The notes beneath the pieces were generated by a model. It was not told the origin of the DNA. It worked only from the letters and a program-made list of their open reading frames with translations, and made no database searches. Made by a program: the position numbers and the translations under genes. This document shows, one piece after another, positions 51,610-61,755 of a stretch of 64,000 nt of DNA. Source of the DNA: Thermodesulfobacterium sp. TA1 (GTDB lineage Bacteria; Desulfobacterota; Thermodesulfobacteria; Thermodesulfobacteriales; Thermodesulfobacteriaceae); contig NZ_CP043908.1 of NCBI RefSeq assembly GCF_008630935.1, positions 806,001 to 870,000 of the forward strand. The letters are read 5' to 3'. How positions within the stretch are numbered: the first letter of the stretch is position 1; the number at the start of each line of letters is the position of its first letter.

Positions 51610-54258
51610 TTGAGCGAGTTAAACTTAGATAAAAGTTATGACCCTAAGAAGGTAGAAGAAAAATGGTATAGAGTTTGGGAAGAAAAAGGATACTTTGAAC
51701 CTACATATGATGATAATAAACCTAAGTTTTCGCTTGTTATCCCTCCCCCCAATGTAACCGGGGTTTTACATATAGGTCATGCCTTAAACAATACCATACA
51801 GGATGTGCTTGCTCGTTATAAACGTATGGACGGATATGATGTTTTATGGGTTCCTGGGACGGACCATGCAGGGATAGCTACTCAAAATGTAGTAGAAAGG
51901 GAAATTGCTAAAGAAGGTTTAACCAGGCAGAGTTTGGGCAGGGAGAAATTTATTGAAAGGGTTTGGAGCTGGAAAGAAAGGTGTGGTAACATCATCATAG
52001 AGCAATTAAAAAAAATAGGTGCAAGCTGTAGTTGGTCTTATCAAAGGTTTACGATGGACGAAGGGCTCTCGAAGGCAGTTAGAGAGGTTTTTGTTAAACT
52101 TTGGGAAGAAGGTCTTATCTATAGAGGAGATTATATCATAAACTGGTGCCCTCGTTGTGGAACTGCCCTGGCAGATTTAGAAGTGGAAATGAAAGAAACA
52201 CAAGGTAAACTTTGGTATTTAAAATATCCTTTGGAAGATGGTAGCGGTTTTGTAGTAGTAGCCACTACCAGACCTGAAACCATGCTTGGTGATACAGCCG
52301 TTGCAGTAAACCCGGAAGACGAAAGATATAAAAGTCTGATAGGAAAATTTTTGGTCTTACCGTTATTAGGCAGAAAAATCCCTATTATAGCAGATAAGGC
52401 GGTTGACCCAGAATTTGGAACCGGTGCGGTAAAGGTTACTCCAGCTCATGATTTCGCAGACTTTGATATGGCTAAGAGACACAACCTGCCTTTGGTAAAA
52501 GTAATAGGTGAAGACGGATTTATGACAGAAGAAGCTGGCCCCTATAAAGGTCTTGAACGATATGAAGCCCGGAAAAAGGTCTTAGAGGATTTGAAAGCTC
52601 AAGGGTTTCTTGAAAAAGAAGAAGATTATAAGTTGGTGTTAGGGCATTGCTATAGATGTGATACAGTAATCGAACCTTTGGTGTCTAAACAATGGTTTGT
52701 CTCTACTAAACCTTTAGCCCAACCTGCTATGGCGGCTGTGGAATATGGATTTATAAAATTTATTCCTGAAAACTGGACCAACCTTTATTTTGACTGGATG
52801 AAAAACATAAGAGATTGGTGTATCTCGCGTCAGATATGGTGGGGACATCGTATCCCTGTTTGGTATTGTAAAGATTGTAATGAAACCATCGTTAGCAAAG
52901 AAGATATAGTAGAAGAATGTCCTAATTGTGGGTCTAAAAATGTCTTTCAGGATGAAGACGTGCTTGATACTTGGTTTTCATCAGCTCTTTGGCCTTTTTC
53001 TACGATGGGTTGGCCTGAGAAAACCCAAACTTTAACCACTTTTTATCCTACCTCTGTATTGGTTACCAGCTTTGATATTATCTTTTTCTGGGTAGCCCGT
53101 ATGATTATGATGGGCATTCATTTTATGGGACAAATACCCTTTCATAAGGTATATATCCACGCTTTAGTGAGAGATGAAAAAGGACAAAAAATGAGTAAAA
53201 GCAGGGGTAATGTCATAGACCCTTTACTTATGGTAGATAAGTATGGAGCTGATGCCTTAAGATTTACCCTGATAGCCTTAGCAGCCCAAGGAAGAGACAT
53301 AAAACTGTCTGAAGCCAGGATAGAAGGTTTTAAACATTTTATCAATAAAATCTGGAACGCAAGTAGGTTTGTTTTAATGAACTTAGAAGGTTATTCTTTT
53401 GAAGGCGAAAAAGAAGACTATAACCTACCTTTATGGCATAGATGGATACTTTCTGAGTTACAAAGAACGGTTAAAAAAGTCAGGGAAAAGCTTGAGGAGT
53501 TTGAGTTTGATCAGGCGGCGATGGAGGTCTATCACTTTTTCTGGGGTAAGTTTTGCGATTGGTTTTTAGAAGTAGCAAAGGTTTATCTTAAAAAGGAAGA
53601 TACAAAAAGACAGACTCAAAGGGTGTTGATAAAGGTCTTAACCAACTGTTTGAAATTGTTACATCCCTTTATTCCTTTCGTTACCGAAGAAATTTGGGCA
53701 CATTTGACTAAAAGAGAATCAGAACATATAATAAAAAGTAGATATCCAGAGTTTAACGAAGGTTTGATAGACGAGTTAGCCGAGGATGCGGTAAAATTTT
53801 TACAGGAGTTAACCGTTGGGATAAGAAATATTAAAGCAGAGTATGGGCTTACTGCTAAGACCGATTTAGAAGTTATTTACCGGTGTGACAAAGATCAATA
53901 TTTAAAACTTCTTTCTCAGGAAAAAGAGGTAATCGAATTTTTAGCCAAGGTCAAAAATATTAAGGGAGTAAAAGTATATGATAAGAGTAGAGGAGAAGTT
54001 TCTTATATCCTTTCTGAAGGAGAAGTTTTAATGAATTTGGGAGATTTAATAGATTCAGACAAAGAGATACAAAGATTAACCAAAGAAAAAGAAAAACTTG
54101 AATCTAAGCTAAAACAGATCGAAAGAAAGCTTAGCAATAAAGAATTTTTAGAAAAAGCCCCTAAGGAAGTGGTAGAAAAAGAAAGGCAAACCTATGAAGA
54201 GATTATAAACCGAGTAAAAATAGTAACTCAATATATTTATGATCTTAAAGGGATCTAA
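51610..54258 (+). CDS. valS: valyl-tRNA synthetase
   Basis: Class I synthetase charging tRNA-Val, 882 aa. HIGH motif in PPNVTGVLHIGHALNN, editing CP1 domain (TTRPETMLGDTAVAVNPEDE, GTGAVKVTPAHDFADF), KMSKS in GQKMSKSRGNVIDP, zinc-type Cys pairs (CKDC, CPNCGSKN), anticodon domain and the C-terminal coiled coil (KEIQRLTKEKEKLESKLKQI). Starts with TTG at 51610 after GGGGGGATAG. Followed 12 bp later by a PilZ gene. Confidence 0.97.
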   Translation: MSELNLDKSYDPKKVEEKWYRVWEEKGYFEPTYDDNKPKFSLVIPPPNVTGVLHIGHALNNTIQDVLARYKRMDGYDVLWVPGTDHAGIATQNVVEREIAKEGLTRQSLGREKFIERVWSWKERCGNIIIEQLKKIGASCSWSYQRFTMDEGLSKAVREVFVKLWEEGLIYRGDYIINWCPRCGTALADLEVEMKETQGKLWYLKYPLEDGSGFVVVATTRPETMLGDTAVAVNPEDERYKSLIGKFLVLPLLGRKIPIIADKAVDPEFGTGAVKVTPAHDFADFDMAKRHNLPLVKVIGEDGFMTEEAGPYKGLERYEARKKVLEDLKAQGFLEKEEDYKLVLGHCYRCDTVIEPLVSKQWFVSTKPLAQPAMAAVEYGFIKFIPENWTNLYFDWMKNIRDWCISRQIWWGHRIPVWYCKDCNETIVSKEDIVEECPNCGSKNVFQDEDVLDTWFSSALWPFSTMGWPEKTQTLTTFYPTSVLVTSFDIIFFWVARMIMMGIHFMGQIPFHKVYIHALVRDEKGQKMSKSRGNVIDPLLMVDKYGADALRFTLIALAAQGRDIKLSEARIEGFKHFINKIWNASRFVLMNLEGYSFEGEKEDYNLPLWHRWILSELQRTVKKVREKLEEFEFDQAAMEVYHFFWGKFCDWFLEVAKVYLKKEDTKRQTQRVLIKVLTNCLKLLHPFIPFVTEEIWAHLTKRESEHIIKSRYPEFNEGLIDELAEDAVKFLQELTVGIRNIKAEYGLTAKTDLEVIYRCDKDQYLKLLSQEKEVIEFLAKVKNIKGVKVYDKSRGEVSYILSEGEVLMNLGDLIDSDKEIQRLTKEKEKLESKLKQIERKLSNKEFLEKAPKEVVEKERQTYEEIINRVKIVTQYIYDLKGI

Positions 54259-54270
54259 AGAAAATTTTTT

Positions 54271-54624
54271 ATGCATGAAAGAGATAAAAGATATTATACT
54301 CGTTATAAGATTAAATTAGAGGGTAAAATTGGTACTGAAAGAGGTCAGGTTTTTCCAGTAGAAATTTTAGACCTAAGCATAGAAGGTGCTCGATTAAAAA
54401 CCGATAGAGATATTCCTATAGAAGAAGGAGATATTATTAATTTAGTTATAAAATGGAAAAGCACCATTAAATGTAAGGCCGAAGTTAGATGGATAAAAAG
54501 AGAAAGATTTAACACTGATTTTGGGATTAAGTTTATAGAAATATCGATGAAAGACAGAGAAACCTTAAGTTCTCTTATCTCTGAGCATGCTTTAACCAAT
54601 CTTCTTGATACCTACCTTCGTTAA
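54271..54624 (+). CDS. PilZ-domain protein
   Basis: 117-aa single PilZ domain, a cyclic di-GMP receptor fold. The N-terminal Arg motif is RDKRYYTRYK, and the second motif is DLSIEGARLKTD (DxSxxG). It may link c-di-GMP to motility or surface functions; the CBS-GGDEF protein at 9808-10710 is a possible source. Its 3' end overlaps the convergent smc gene by 50 bp. Confidence 0.88.
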   Translation: MHERDKRYYTRYKIKLEGKIGTERGQVFPVEILDLSIEGARLKTDRDIPIEEGDIINLVIKWKSTIKCKAEVRWIKRERFNTDFGIKFIEISMKDRETLSSLISEHALTNLLDTYLR

Positions 54625-57600
54625 CCCTTTCATAGGGCTTTATAATAAATACTTTAGAAATTCCTTTTTCTTCCATCGTCACCCCTAAAAGGGTGTCTAC
54701 CTCTTTCATAACGTTAGGGTTATGGGTTATCAAAATGATTTGAGAATTTTTCTTGATAAGGTTTAATAATCTAATGAATTTAAGTGAGTTTTTTTCATCA
54801 AGAGGAGCATCTACTTCGTCAAAAATGCAAAAAGGACCTGGTTTTACCAGATAAAAGGCTATCAATATAGCGAGTACACACAAAGCTTTTTCTCCTCCGG
54901 AAAGCATGTTTAGATGTTTTATGTTTTTGCCTGGAATTTTTACTTGAAAATCAAGCCCAGCGGTTAAGGGGTCATCTCCAGTAAACACAAGTTGGGCGTC
55001 CCCTCCTTTAAAGATCAAAGAAAAGATTTCAGAAAGCTTCTGGTTTACTTCCTGCAAGGTAGTTTCTAACTTTTCTTTAGATAGATTTTTAAGGTTTTCA
55101 AGAATTTCTTGAAGCTTAGTTATTCCTTTTTCTAAATCTTCTTTTTGGTTAAGAAGTTGATAATATCTTTCTGAAACCGTCTCAAACTCTTTGATGCTTG
55201 CAAGATTTATCTCATTAAAGGTTTTTAGTGCCTCTTTCAGCTCTCGGATTTCTCTTTCTAAATCATTTAAATCTACCTGAGTATATAGATTTTCAGCTTC
55301 AAGAGCCAGTGAATTAAAATCAGTTCCTTCTAAAACCTGGATTAAATTTTCTAAAAAAAGTTTTTTTTCTGTAAGTCTTATCTCTAAGTTGTAAATAGTA
55401 GTTTCTATGTTTTTAATTTCTTTTTCTTTCTGCCTTTTTTGTTGTTCTAAAGTTCTTAAGTTTTTCTCTAATTCTGTTTTTTGATGATAGAGAGTTTCGA
55501 GTTCCTTTTTAAAATTTTCTATTTCTTGAAAAATCTGGTCCTTTTTTTGTTTTACCTCTTTTAAACGTTCTCTTATGTGTTGAAGCTGTTGTTTAAGAAG
55601 ATCTACAGAATGTTGATAGGTTTTAAGGTTGTTCTTAAATCTTTCTGTCTGTTTTTGGATTTCGGCTTTTCTTTGTAAAAGGCCGTCTCTACGGGTTTTT
55701 ATTTGAACTATCTCTTGTAATAACTTGTTTAACAAAGAATCTATCTCTTTTATTTGGTTTTCTAAATTATTTTTTTCGTTTTTGTGCTTTTGATAGGTTT
55801 CTTTATGTTTATTAATTTCTTTTTGGATAATCTGAAAATGTTTTTCAACTTCTTCTTTTTCTTGGCTTAACCTTTCTATTCCTTGATAAACTTGCTGAAC
55901 TCTATCTTTTAAATATCCCTCTTTTTCTTCAATTTTTACCCATGAAAGGTTAAAATTTTGTTTTTCTTTATGAATTTTTTCTATCGCTTCTTTTAAACCT
56001 TTTATTTCGTTTAAAAAGAGGCTATGTTTATTTTGATAAGACGAGATCTTTTCTTTAACCTTTTGGTACTGCAGCATATGTTCTTGAAGTCTTTTTTCAA
56101 TCTGAACTTTAGCTTCTAAAAGGGTTTCTAACTCTTTTTGAAGACTTATCTTCCCTTCAAATTTTTTCTTTAAGATATAGATAAAACCTAAAGGAGTAAA
56201 GAGAATGCCCTCTTTTTTAACATAAATGAAACGAGGAGCCTTCTGATAATCTTCTAATAGTTTTGGGGTGAGTTCTTCTTTTTTTTCTATGGTAAGTTTA
56301 TATAAAAGGGTTTGGTCTTTAAAGAAAAGTACTTCATTTTCTTTGATACCATCAAAAACTGCTTTTAAAGATCCAATTCCGTCTACTAAAAGAGCGTTCA
56401 AATCCTCTTTAAAAACTGATTCTAACAAGTCTAAGTCTTCTTTTTCTTTTACTATTAAAAAATTCGGTAAAAATTCAAGTTTAAACGGCAAATTTTTTAA
56501 AAACTGTTTATCTTTTTTAGGTAAGATTTTATTGATAAGTGAAATCCTTTCTTCTAAAGATTTTTTTTCTGCTTTTAGGCTTTCAACAGTAAGTTTGAGA
56601 TGGTCAGCTTCTTGGGTAAGGTTTTCTATTTCTTTAACTAAAATTTCCTCTTCTTTAACCAGATTTTGTAATTTTTCTGTTTTTTCTTCTATAAATTTAT
56701 CCCATAAGATATTTTCTTTTTCTAATTTTTGTTTTTCTTTTTTTAATTCTTGGTAAAACCTTTCGGTAGCCTCTTTTTCTTTGATTAAGTTTTGTATTTC
56801 TCTTTCTAAAACTCGCCTTTTTTCAGATATTTTTTCAAGTTCTTTTTGCAAATTAAAATAAGTTTCTTCTTGCCTTTGAAATTGAGAAATTTTTTCTTCA
56901 TAAATTTTTAAAAGATTTTCTTTTTTAGACCTAATTTCTTCTAAATTAATTTTTAATTTTTCTGCTTGCTCTTTTAATCGGTTTAAGTTTTCCTCTATGG
57001 TTTGTTTTTCGCTCTCTAAGGCTTCAAACTGTCTTTTTTCAGTTTCTTCTTTTAACTTTTCTTTTTCAATCTTGTGAGCAAGTTCTTTTTCTTCTTTTAA
57101 AAGACTTACAAAACGACCCTCCCAATCTTTATAGACCTTTTCTTTGCTTTCGATTTCGTCTTTTAAACTTCTTATTAGTCTTTCTAAGTTTAACAGTTCC
57201 TGAGAAAGACGGTGTTCTTCTTTTTCTAAGCTTTCTATTTCTTTTTCTTTTTTTAAAACTTCATCTTTAAGACCTATGATTTTACCTTCTATTTCTTGTT
57301 TTTCATCGTTGTTTTTTTTCCATAAATATAGGTTCTTTTTTAGGATTAGGTCCTCTAATTTTGCTTTTAGGCTAAGATATCTTTTAGCCTCTTCAGCTTG
57401 ATTTTTAAGATGATAATACTGATTTTCTACTTCTTTAAGAATGTCGGTTAGTCTTATCAAGTTTTCTTCAGTAAGCTTTAGATTTTTTTTGGTTTCTTCT
57501 TCGGTAACTTTAAATTTGGAAACACCGGCTAAATCTTCTAAAAAAACTCTTCTCTCTTTAAGAGACATTTCTATGAACTTAGAAACTTCCCCTTGGTCTA

Positions 57601-58027
57601 TAATACTGTAAGATTGGGTATTAATACCTAATTCTAAAAATAAAAATTGAATATCTTTAAGTCTACAAGGTTTTTGATTGATAAAAAATTCACTTTCTCC
57701 GTTTCTGTAAAATCGTCTTGTGATGACTACCTCTGGAAAATCCTTATATTTTTCCCATACAGGAGGGTCATGGTTGATGGTCATCCTTACTTCGGCAAAA
57801 TCAACCTTTTTTTTCTCTTCGTTTCCTGCAAAGATAAGGTCTGAAAGTTCTTTAACCCTTAATTTTTTAGAACTTTGCTCTCCTAAAACCCATTTAATAG
57901 CATCAAGAACGTTGCTTTTACCAGCTCCGTTAGGTCCTACAATCCCTGTAATCCCTGCAGAAAAAGGGATGGTGACTTTATATGGAAAGGACTTAAAACC
58001 ATAGATTTCTAATTTCTTTAGAAACAC
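54575..58027 (-). CDS. smc: chromosome segregation protein SMC
   Basis: Condensin core ATPase, 1150 aa. Walker A GPNGAGKSNVLDAIKWVLGE at the N-terminus, then a long coiled coil, a hinge at about 500-650 (KLEFLPNFLIVKEKEDLDLL region), a second coiled coil, then the C-terminal signature LSGGEKALCVLAILIAFYL and Walker B FCIFDEVDAPLDEKN. Full length. Several long opposite-strand open frames inside it are shadows of the repetitive coiled-coil code. Its 3' end overlaps the PilZ gene by 50 bp. Confidence 0.97.
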   Translation of the reverse strand: MFLKKLEIYGFKSFPYKVTIPFSAGITGIVGPNGAGKSNVLDAIKWVLGEQSSKKLRVKELSDLIFAGNEEKKKVDFAEVRMTINHDPPVWEKYKDFPEVVITRRFYRNGESEFFINQKPCRLKDIQFLFLELGINTQSYSIIDQGEVSKFIEMSLKERRVFLEDLAGVSKFKVTEEETKKNLKLTEENLIRLTDILKEVENQYYHLKNQAEEAKRYLSLKAKLEDLILKKNLYLWKKNNDEKQEIEGKIIGLKDEVLKKEKEIESLEKEEHRLSQELLNLERLIRSLKDEIESKEKVYKDWEGRFVSLLKEEKELAHKIEKEKLKEETEKRQFEALESEKQTIEENLNRLKEQAEKLKINLEEIRSKKENLLKIYEEKISQFQRQEETYFNLQKELEKISEKRRVLEREIQNLIKEKEATERFYQELKKEKQKLEKENILWDKFIEEKTEKLQNLVKEEEILVKEIENLTQEADHLKLTVESLKAEKKSLEERISLINKILPKKDKQFLKNLPFKLEFLPNFLIVKEKEDLDLLESVFKEDLNALLVDGIGSLKAVFDGIKENEVLFFKDQTLLYKLTIEKKEELTPKLLEDYQKAPRFIYVKKEGILFTPLGFIYILKKKFEGKISLQKELETLLEAKVQIEKRLQEHMLQYQKVKEKISSYQNKHSLFLNEIKGLKEAIEKIHKEKQNFNLSWVKIEEKEGYLKDRVQQVYQGIERLSQEKEEVEKHFQIIQKEINKHKETYQKHKNEKNNLENQIKEIDSLLNKLLQEIVQIKTRRDGLLQRKAEIQKQTERFKNNLKTYQHSVDLLKQQLQHIRERLKEVKQKKDQIFQEIENFKKELETLYHQKTELEKNLRTLEQQKRQKEKEIKNIETTIYNLEIRLTEKKLFLENLIQVLEGTDFNSLALEAENLYTQVDLNDLEREIRELKEALKTFNEINLASIKEFETVSERYYQLLNQKEDLEKGITKLQEILENLKNLSKEKLETTLQEVNQKLSEIFSLIFKGGDAQLVFTGDDPLTAGLDFQVKIPGKNIKHLNMLSGGEKALCVLAILIAFYLVKPGPFCIFDEVDAPLDEKNSLKFIRLLNLIKKNSQIILITHNPNVMKEVDTLLGVTMEEKGISKVFIIKPYERVNEGRYQEDWLKHAQR

Positions 58028-58341
58028 AGAAATATTATATCATTTAATCCTAAAATTGCACTATCGATCCTATAATCTTTCTTCTAAAGAATATCAATAA
58101 AGCGTTGCCCAAATTAAAAAGAAAGGTGTTTCTAATCTTTACTTTAGACATAGTTAAAGGCTTATCATGTGAATTCATATTTATTCAAAAGAAAACGGGA
58201 GAACAATTTGGGAATTCTCTATCGATAAAGGCTTAATATAGATTATAGATATTTTAGAAGAAAAGTTTTGGGTTGAATTTTAGTTTTTTTTAATTAAATT
58301 TAAACCAAGTTTTTGATAAAAACTTTTATGTAGGACTTAAA
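58028..58341. other. intergenic region, 314 bp, between divergent smc and mfd
   Basis: Very AT-rich. It must hold the smc promoter (minus) and the mfd promoter (plus), but I see no convincing -35/-10 pair. No ORF with family likeness, no tRNA and no recognised riboswitch. CTATCGAT occurs near 58062 and CTATCGATAAAG near 58220, which may be chance. Confidence 0.4.
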
Positions 58342-61300
58342 ATGTTTTTAGCTAAAAAATTAGAAGAACTTTTAAATAGTAAAAATTATAATTTAATTAT
58401 AAATTCTGATAATATTGTTTTTTTAGCCTATCTTCTTGCTGAAGGCATAAAAGGTTCTTTGCTTAAAGACCGTGTATTTTTTGCTATTTTCCCTGAATTT
58501 TCTCAAGCAGAAGAGTTTTTCCAGGCCTTTAAGGTTTTTTCTGAAGAAAAGATTGCACTCTATCCTGGGGTAGACCTACTTCCTTTTAAAGAGATGTTAT
58601 CTTCTTCTGAAGAAGAGGTGGAAAGAATAGGGGTGCTTTGGAACCTTAAAAACTATAAAATCATAGCTGGCGATGCCTGCAGTTTTTTAAAAAAGGTGAT
58701 TCCTAAGGAGATTTTACAAAAAGAGTATCTTTATCTTATTTTAGGGGAAAAAGTAGAAAGAGAAAAGTTACTTTTAAGGCTTTTAGAACTGGGATATGAA
58801 AGGGTAGGGGTGGTTAGAGAAAAAGGTGGGTTTGCGGTTAAAGGTTCGGTAGTTGACCTTTGGTCTCCAAATTACGAATATCCTGTAAGGATTGAATTTT
58901 TTGGAGATCAAGTTGTAGCCATAAAACATTTTGCTCCAGATACCCAAAAAAGTTTTTTAACCTTGGAAGAGGTAAGCATCATACCATGTAAAGAGTTGTT
59001 TTTACCTGAAGATTTGAAAATCCTTTATCAAAGGTTATTCGGCTTAAAAGAAAAGATAGAAGAAAATTATTTATCTAAGGTTTTAGCCCAAATAGAACAA
59101 AAAAGCTTTACCGAAAATCCTGAATTTCTACTTCCAATTTTTCATGAACGCTTAAGCTTTCCTTTTGAATATATTAACTCCAAACTTTGTTTTTTGCTTT
59201 ATGAACCAGAACTTATAGAAACTAAGGTAGAAATGTTTTGGGAAAAAATTCATGTTAACGCTCTTAAAGCTAAAGAGAAGAAAAGATTGTTTTTTGAACC
59301 AGAAGAAGTATATCTAAGTACCCAAGATTTTTTTAGTTGGTTTGAAAAAGGTTTAGTAATAAAAGCTGGAAAACTTTTGGCAAGTGCTTCTCTTGATGAA
59401 AAAGTTTTGGAAGTAGAGGTAATTAAAAGAGACCCGTTGGTATTAAACCCTACAGAGAGAATAGAGGTAGGGTTTAGACTCTTGAAGTCGGCTTTAGAAG
59501 AAGGAGATAAGGTTTGGTTGGTAACTTCAGAACCTTATACCCCTCAAATAATCTTAGAAGGTTTAAAAAGTAGAGGATTAGAAAACTTGGAAGGTTTAGA
59601 GTTTAAACAAGGTTATGTAAGAAAAGGATTTTATCTTAAAGACCAAAAACTTTGGGTAACCTCAGAAGCTGAGCTTTTTGGAAGAGGATATTTTAGAGGA
59701 AAAAGTCCTAAACAAGGAGTTAAAAGGGCCAAAGGTTATTTTAGAAAATTTGAAGACCTTAAGCCAGGGGATTTGGTAGTACATAGGGTCCATGGAATAG
59801 GTAAGTATTTAGGGCTAAACATATTATCTATAGATGGGATGGAAGGGGAATTTTTAGAGATTGAATACGAAGGAGGAGATAAACTTTATTTACCTGTTTT
59901 TAGGTTAGATGAACTTTATCCTTATGTAGGATTAACGGAAAAACCTCCTAAATTAGATAAACTGGGGAAAAAATCTTTTCTACTGAAAAAGAAAAAAATA
60001 GAAAAAGAACTGACAGAGGTGGTACAAGAACTGCTCTCGCTTTATGCAGAGAGAAAGGCTTTAAAAAGTTATTCTCTTTCTTTCCCTGCCTTAGCCTATG
60101 AAGAATTTAGGGCTACTTTTCCTTATGAAGAAACACCTGACCAAAAAATCGCTATAGAAGAGGTTTTGAAGGACCTATGTAGTGATAAACCTATGGAAAG
60201 ACTTTTAGTAGGGGATGTAGGGTTTGGGAAAACAGAGGTAGCTTTAAGGGCTATTTTTGTGGCAGCCTATTCAGGAAAACAGGTAGCTTTTCTTGTTCCT
60301 ACTACCATTTTAGCCGAACAGCATTATAGAAACTTTAAGCCAAGACTTGAACCTTTTGGAATAAAGGTGGGAATTTTATCAAGGCTTAGATCTGAAAAAG
60401 AGCAAAAACAAACTTTAAAAGGGTTGGTTGAAGGAGAAATTAAGGTAGTGATAGGCACTCATAGGCTACTTTCTCATGATGTAGAGTTTAAAGACTTAGG
60501 ACTGATAGTTATCGATGAAGAACATAAGTTTGGGGTCAAACAAAAAGAAAAGTTAAAACAACTCAAAAAAAATGTAAAGGTTCTTTCTCTTTCAGCTACC
60601 CCTATTCCAAGAAGTTTACAGTTAAGTTTACTTGGGGTTTTTGAACTTTCAGTCATCGAATCTCCTCCCGAGGGTAGAAAACCCATCAAGACTGTAATGG
60701 CTAAGTTCGATCCAGAGGTTATAAAGTATGCCATAGAAAAAGAACTTGAACGAGGGGGGCAGATTTTTTTAGTAAACCCTCGTATACAAGGTCTACGTTC
60801 TTTGGCAAACTATGTTAAAAAGCTCTGTCCAGAGGTTAGATTAGAAACCATTCATGGACAGATGCCTCCAGACCTTATAGAAAAAAATCTATATAAATTT
60901 TTAAATAAAGAAATAGACATGTTGGTATGCACTCCTATTATAGGAAGTGGAATAGACATCCCTTCTGCGAATACCATCATCATCAACCGGGCTGATATGT
61001 TGGGAGTGGCAGACATCTACCAGTTAAGAGGAAGGGTAGGGCGTTCCCAAGAAGCAGCTTATGCTTATCTCCTTGTGCCCTCTTTAAAAAATTTATCAGA
61101 AGACGCACAAAAAAGGTTTAAAGCCTTGATGAAATTTACAGATTTAGGGGCAGGTTTTAAGTTAGCCTTAAGCGACTTAAAAATTAGAGGAGCTGGCGAA
61201 CTTCTTGGTATAAAGCAAGCAGGACATATCAACACCGTAGGCTATGAGCTGTATTTAGAACTTCTTGAAAATACCATTAAAGCCTTAAAAGGCGAAGAGA

Positions 61301-61755
61301 TAGAAGATTGGGAACCAGAAGTTAACTTAAAAGTCCCTGCTTTTATCCCTAAGGAATATGTACCTGAAAGCGAAGAAAGATTGAGCTTGTATAGAGAGCT
61401 GGTAATAAATAAAACCAAAGAAGACCTGTTGGAGTTTATAGAATTTTTAAAGGATAAATATGGAGAAATGCCTGACCCTATAAAAAATTTGGTTAAAATT
61501 TTCCTCATAAAACTTTACATGAAAGAACTGAAAATTCCTTTGTTAGAATTAAAAGGAAAAGACTTGGTGTTTTTAGTAAGAAAAAAAGAAATCTTACCTT
61601 GGTTTAGGCCTCTTAATAAAGAAGGATTTTCTTTTCTAACTAAACAAGACAAAAAGGGGATCAAAGTTATTTTTAAACTTTCAGATCAAAACCCAGTAGA
61701 TCTATCTCTTAAGATTTTAGAAAAAATTAACGAAATATTAGGTAAAACTCAGTAA
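58342..61755 (+). CDS. mfd: transcription-repair coupling factor Mfd
   Basis: DNA translocase that removes RNA polymerase stalled at lesions and recruits UvrA. 1137 aa: UvrB-like N-terminal domains, RNA polymerase-interaction domain with KPGDLVVHRVHGIGKYLGL, helicase Walker A LLVGDVGFGKTEVALRAIFV, Walker B LIVIDEEHKFGVKQ, SATPIPRSL, and a second RecA domain with QLRGRVGRSQEAAYAYLL. The C-terminal TRCF domain is complete. It overlaps the convergent PilZ-type gene by 18 bp. Confidence 0.97.
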   Translation: MFLAKKLEELLNSKNYNLIINSDNIVFLAYLLAEGIKGSLLKDRVFFAIFPEFSQAEEFFQAFKVFSEEKIALYPGVDLLPFKEMLSSSEEEVERIGVLWNLKNYKIIAGDACSFLKKVIPKEILQKEYLYLILGEKVEREKLLLRLLELGYERVGVVREKGGFAVKGSVVDLWSPNYEYPVRIEFFGDQVVAIKHFAPDTQKSFLTLEEVSIIPCKELFLPEDLKILYQRLFGLKEKIEENYLSKVLAQIEQKSFTENPEFLLPIFHERLSFPFEYINSKLCFLLYEPELIETKVEMFWEKIHVNALKAKEKKRLFFEPEEVYLSTQDFFSWFEKGLVIKAGKLLASASLDEKVLEVEVIKRDPLVLNPTERIEVGFRLLKSALEEGDKVWLVTSEPYTPQIILEGLKSRGLENLEGLEFKQGYVRKGFYLKDQKLWVTSEAELFGRGYFRGKSPKQGVKRAKGYFRKFEDLKPGDLVVHRVHGIGKYLGLNILSIDGMEGEFLEIEYEGGDKLYLPVFRLDELYPYVGLTEKPPKLDKLGKKSFLLKKKKIEKELTEVVQELLSLYAERKALKSYSLSFPALAYEEFRATFPYEETPDQKIAIEEVLKDLCSDKPMERLLVGDVGFGKTEVALRAIFVAAYSGKQVAFLVPTTILAEQHYRNFKPRLEPFGIKVGILSRLRSEKEQKQTLKGLVEGEIKVVIGTHRLLSHDVEFKDLGLIVIDEEHKFGVKQKEKLKQLKKNVKVLSLSATPIPRSLQLSLLGVFELSVIESPPEGRKPIKTVMAKFDPEVIKYAIEKELERGGQIFLVNPRIQGLRSLANYVKKLCPEVRLETIHGQMPPDLIEKNLYKFLNKEIDMLVCTPIIGSGIDIPSANTIIINRADMLGVADIYQLRGRVGRSQEAAYAYLLVPSLKNLSEDAQKRFKALMKFTDLGAGFKLALSDLKIRGAGELLGIKQAGHINTVGYELYLELLENTIKALKGEEIEDWEPEVNLKVPAFIPKEYVPESEERLSLYRELVINKTKEDLLEFIEFLKDKYGEMPDPIKNLVKIFLIKLYMKELKIPLLELKGKDLVFLVRKKEILPWFRPLNKEGFSFLTKQDKKGIKVIFKLSDQNPVDLSLKILEKINEILGKTQ

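Noticed and set aside
56268-56756. Long plus-strand open frame opposite smc, and similar ones opposite mfd, valS and radical SAM genes.
   Set aside because: Low-complexity Ser/Phe/Lys-rich translations that mirror codon use of the real gene on the other strand; no family likeness and no ribosome site.
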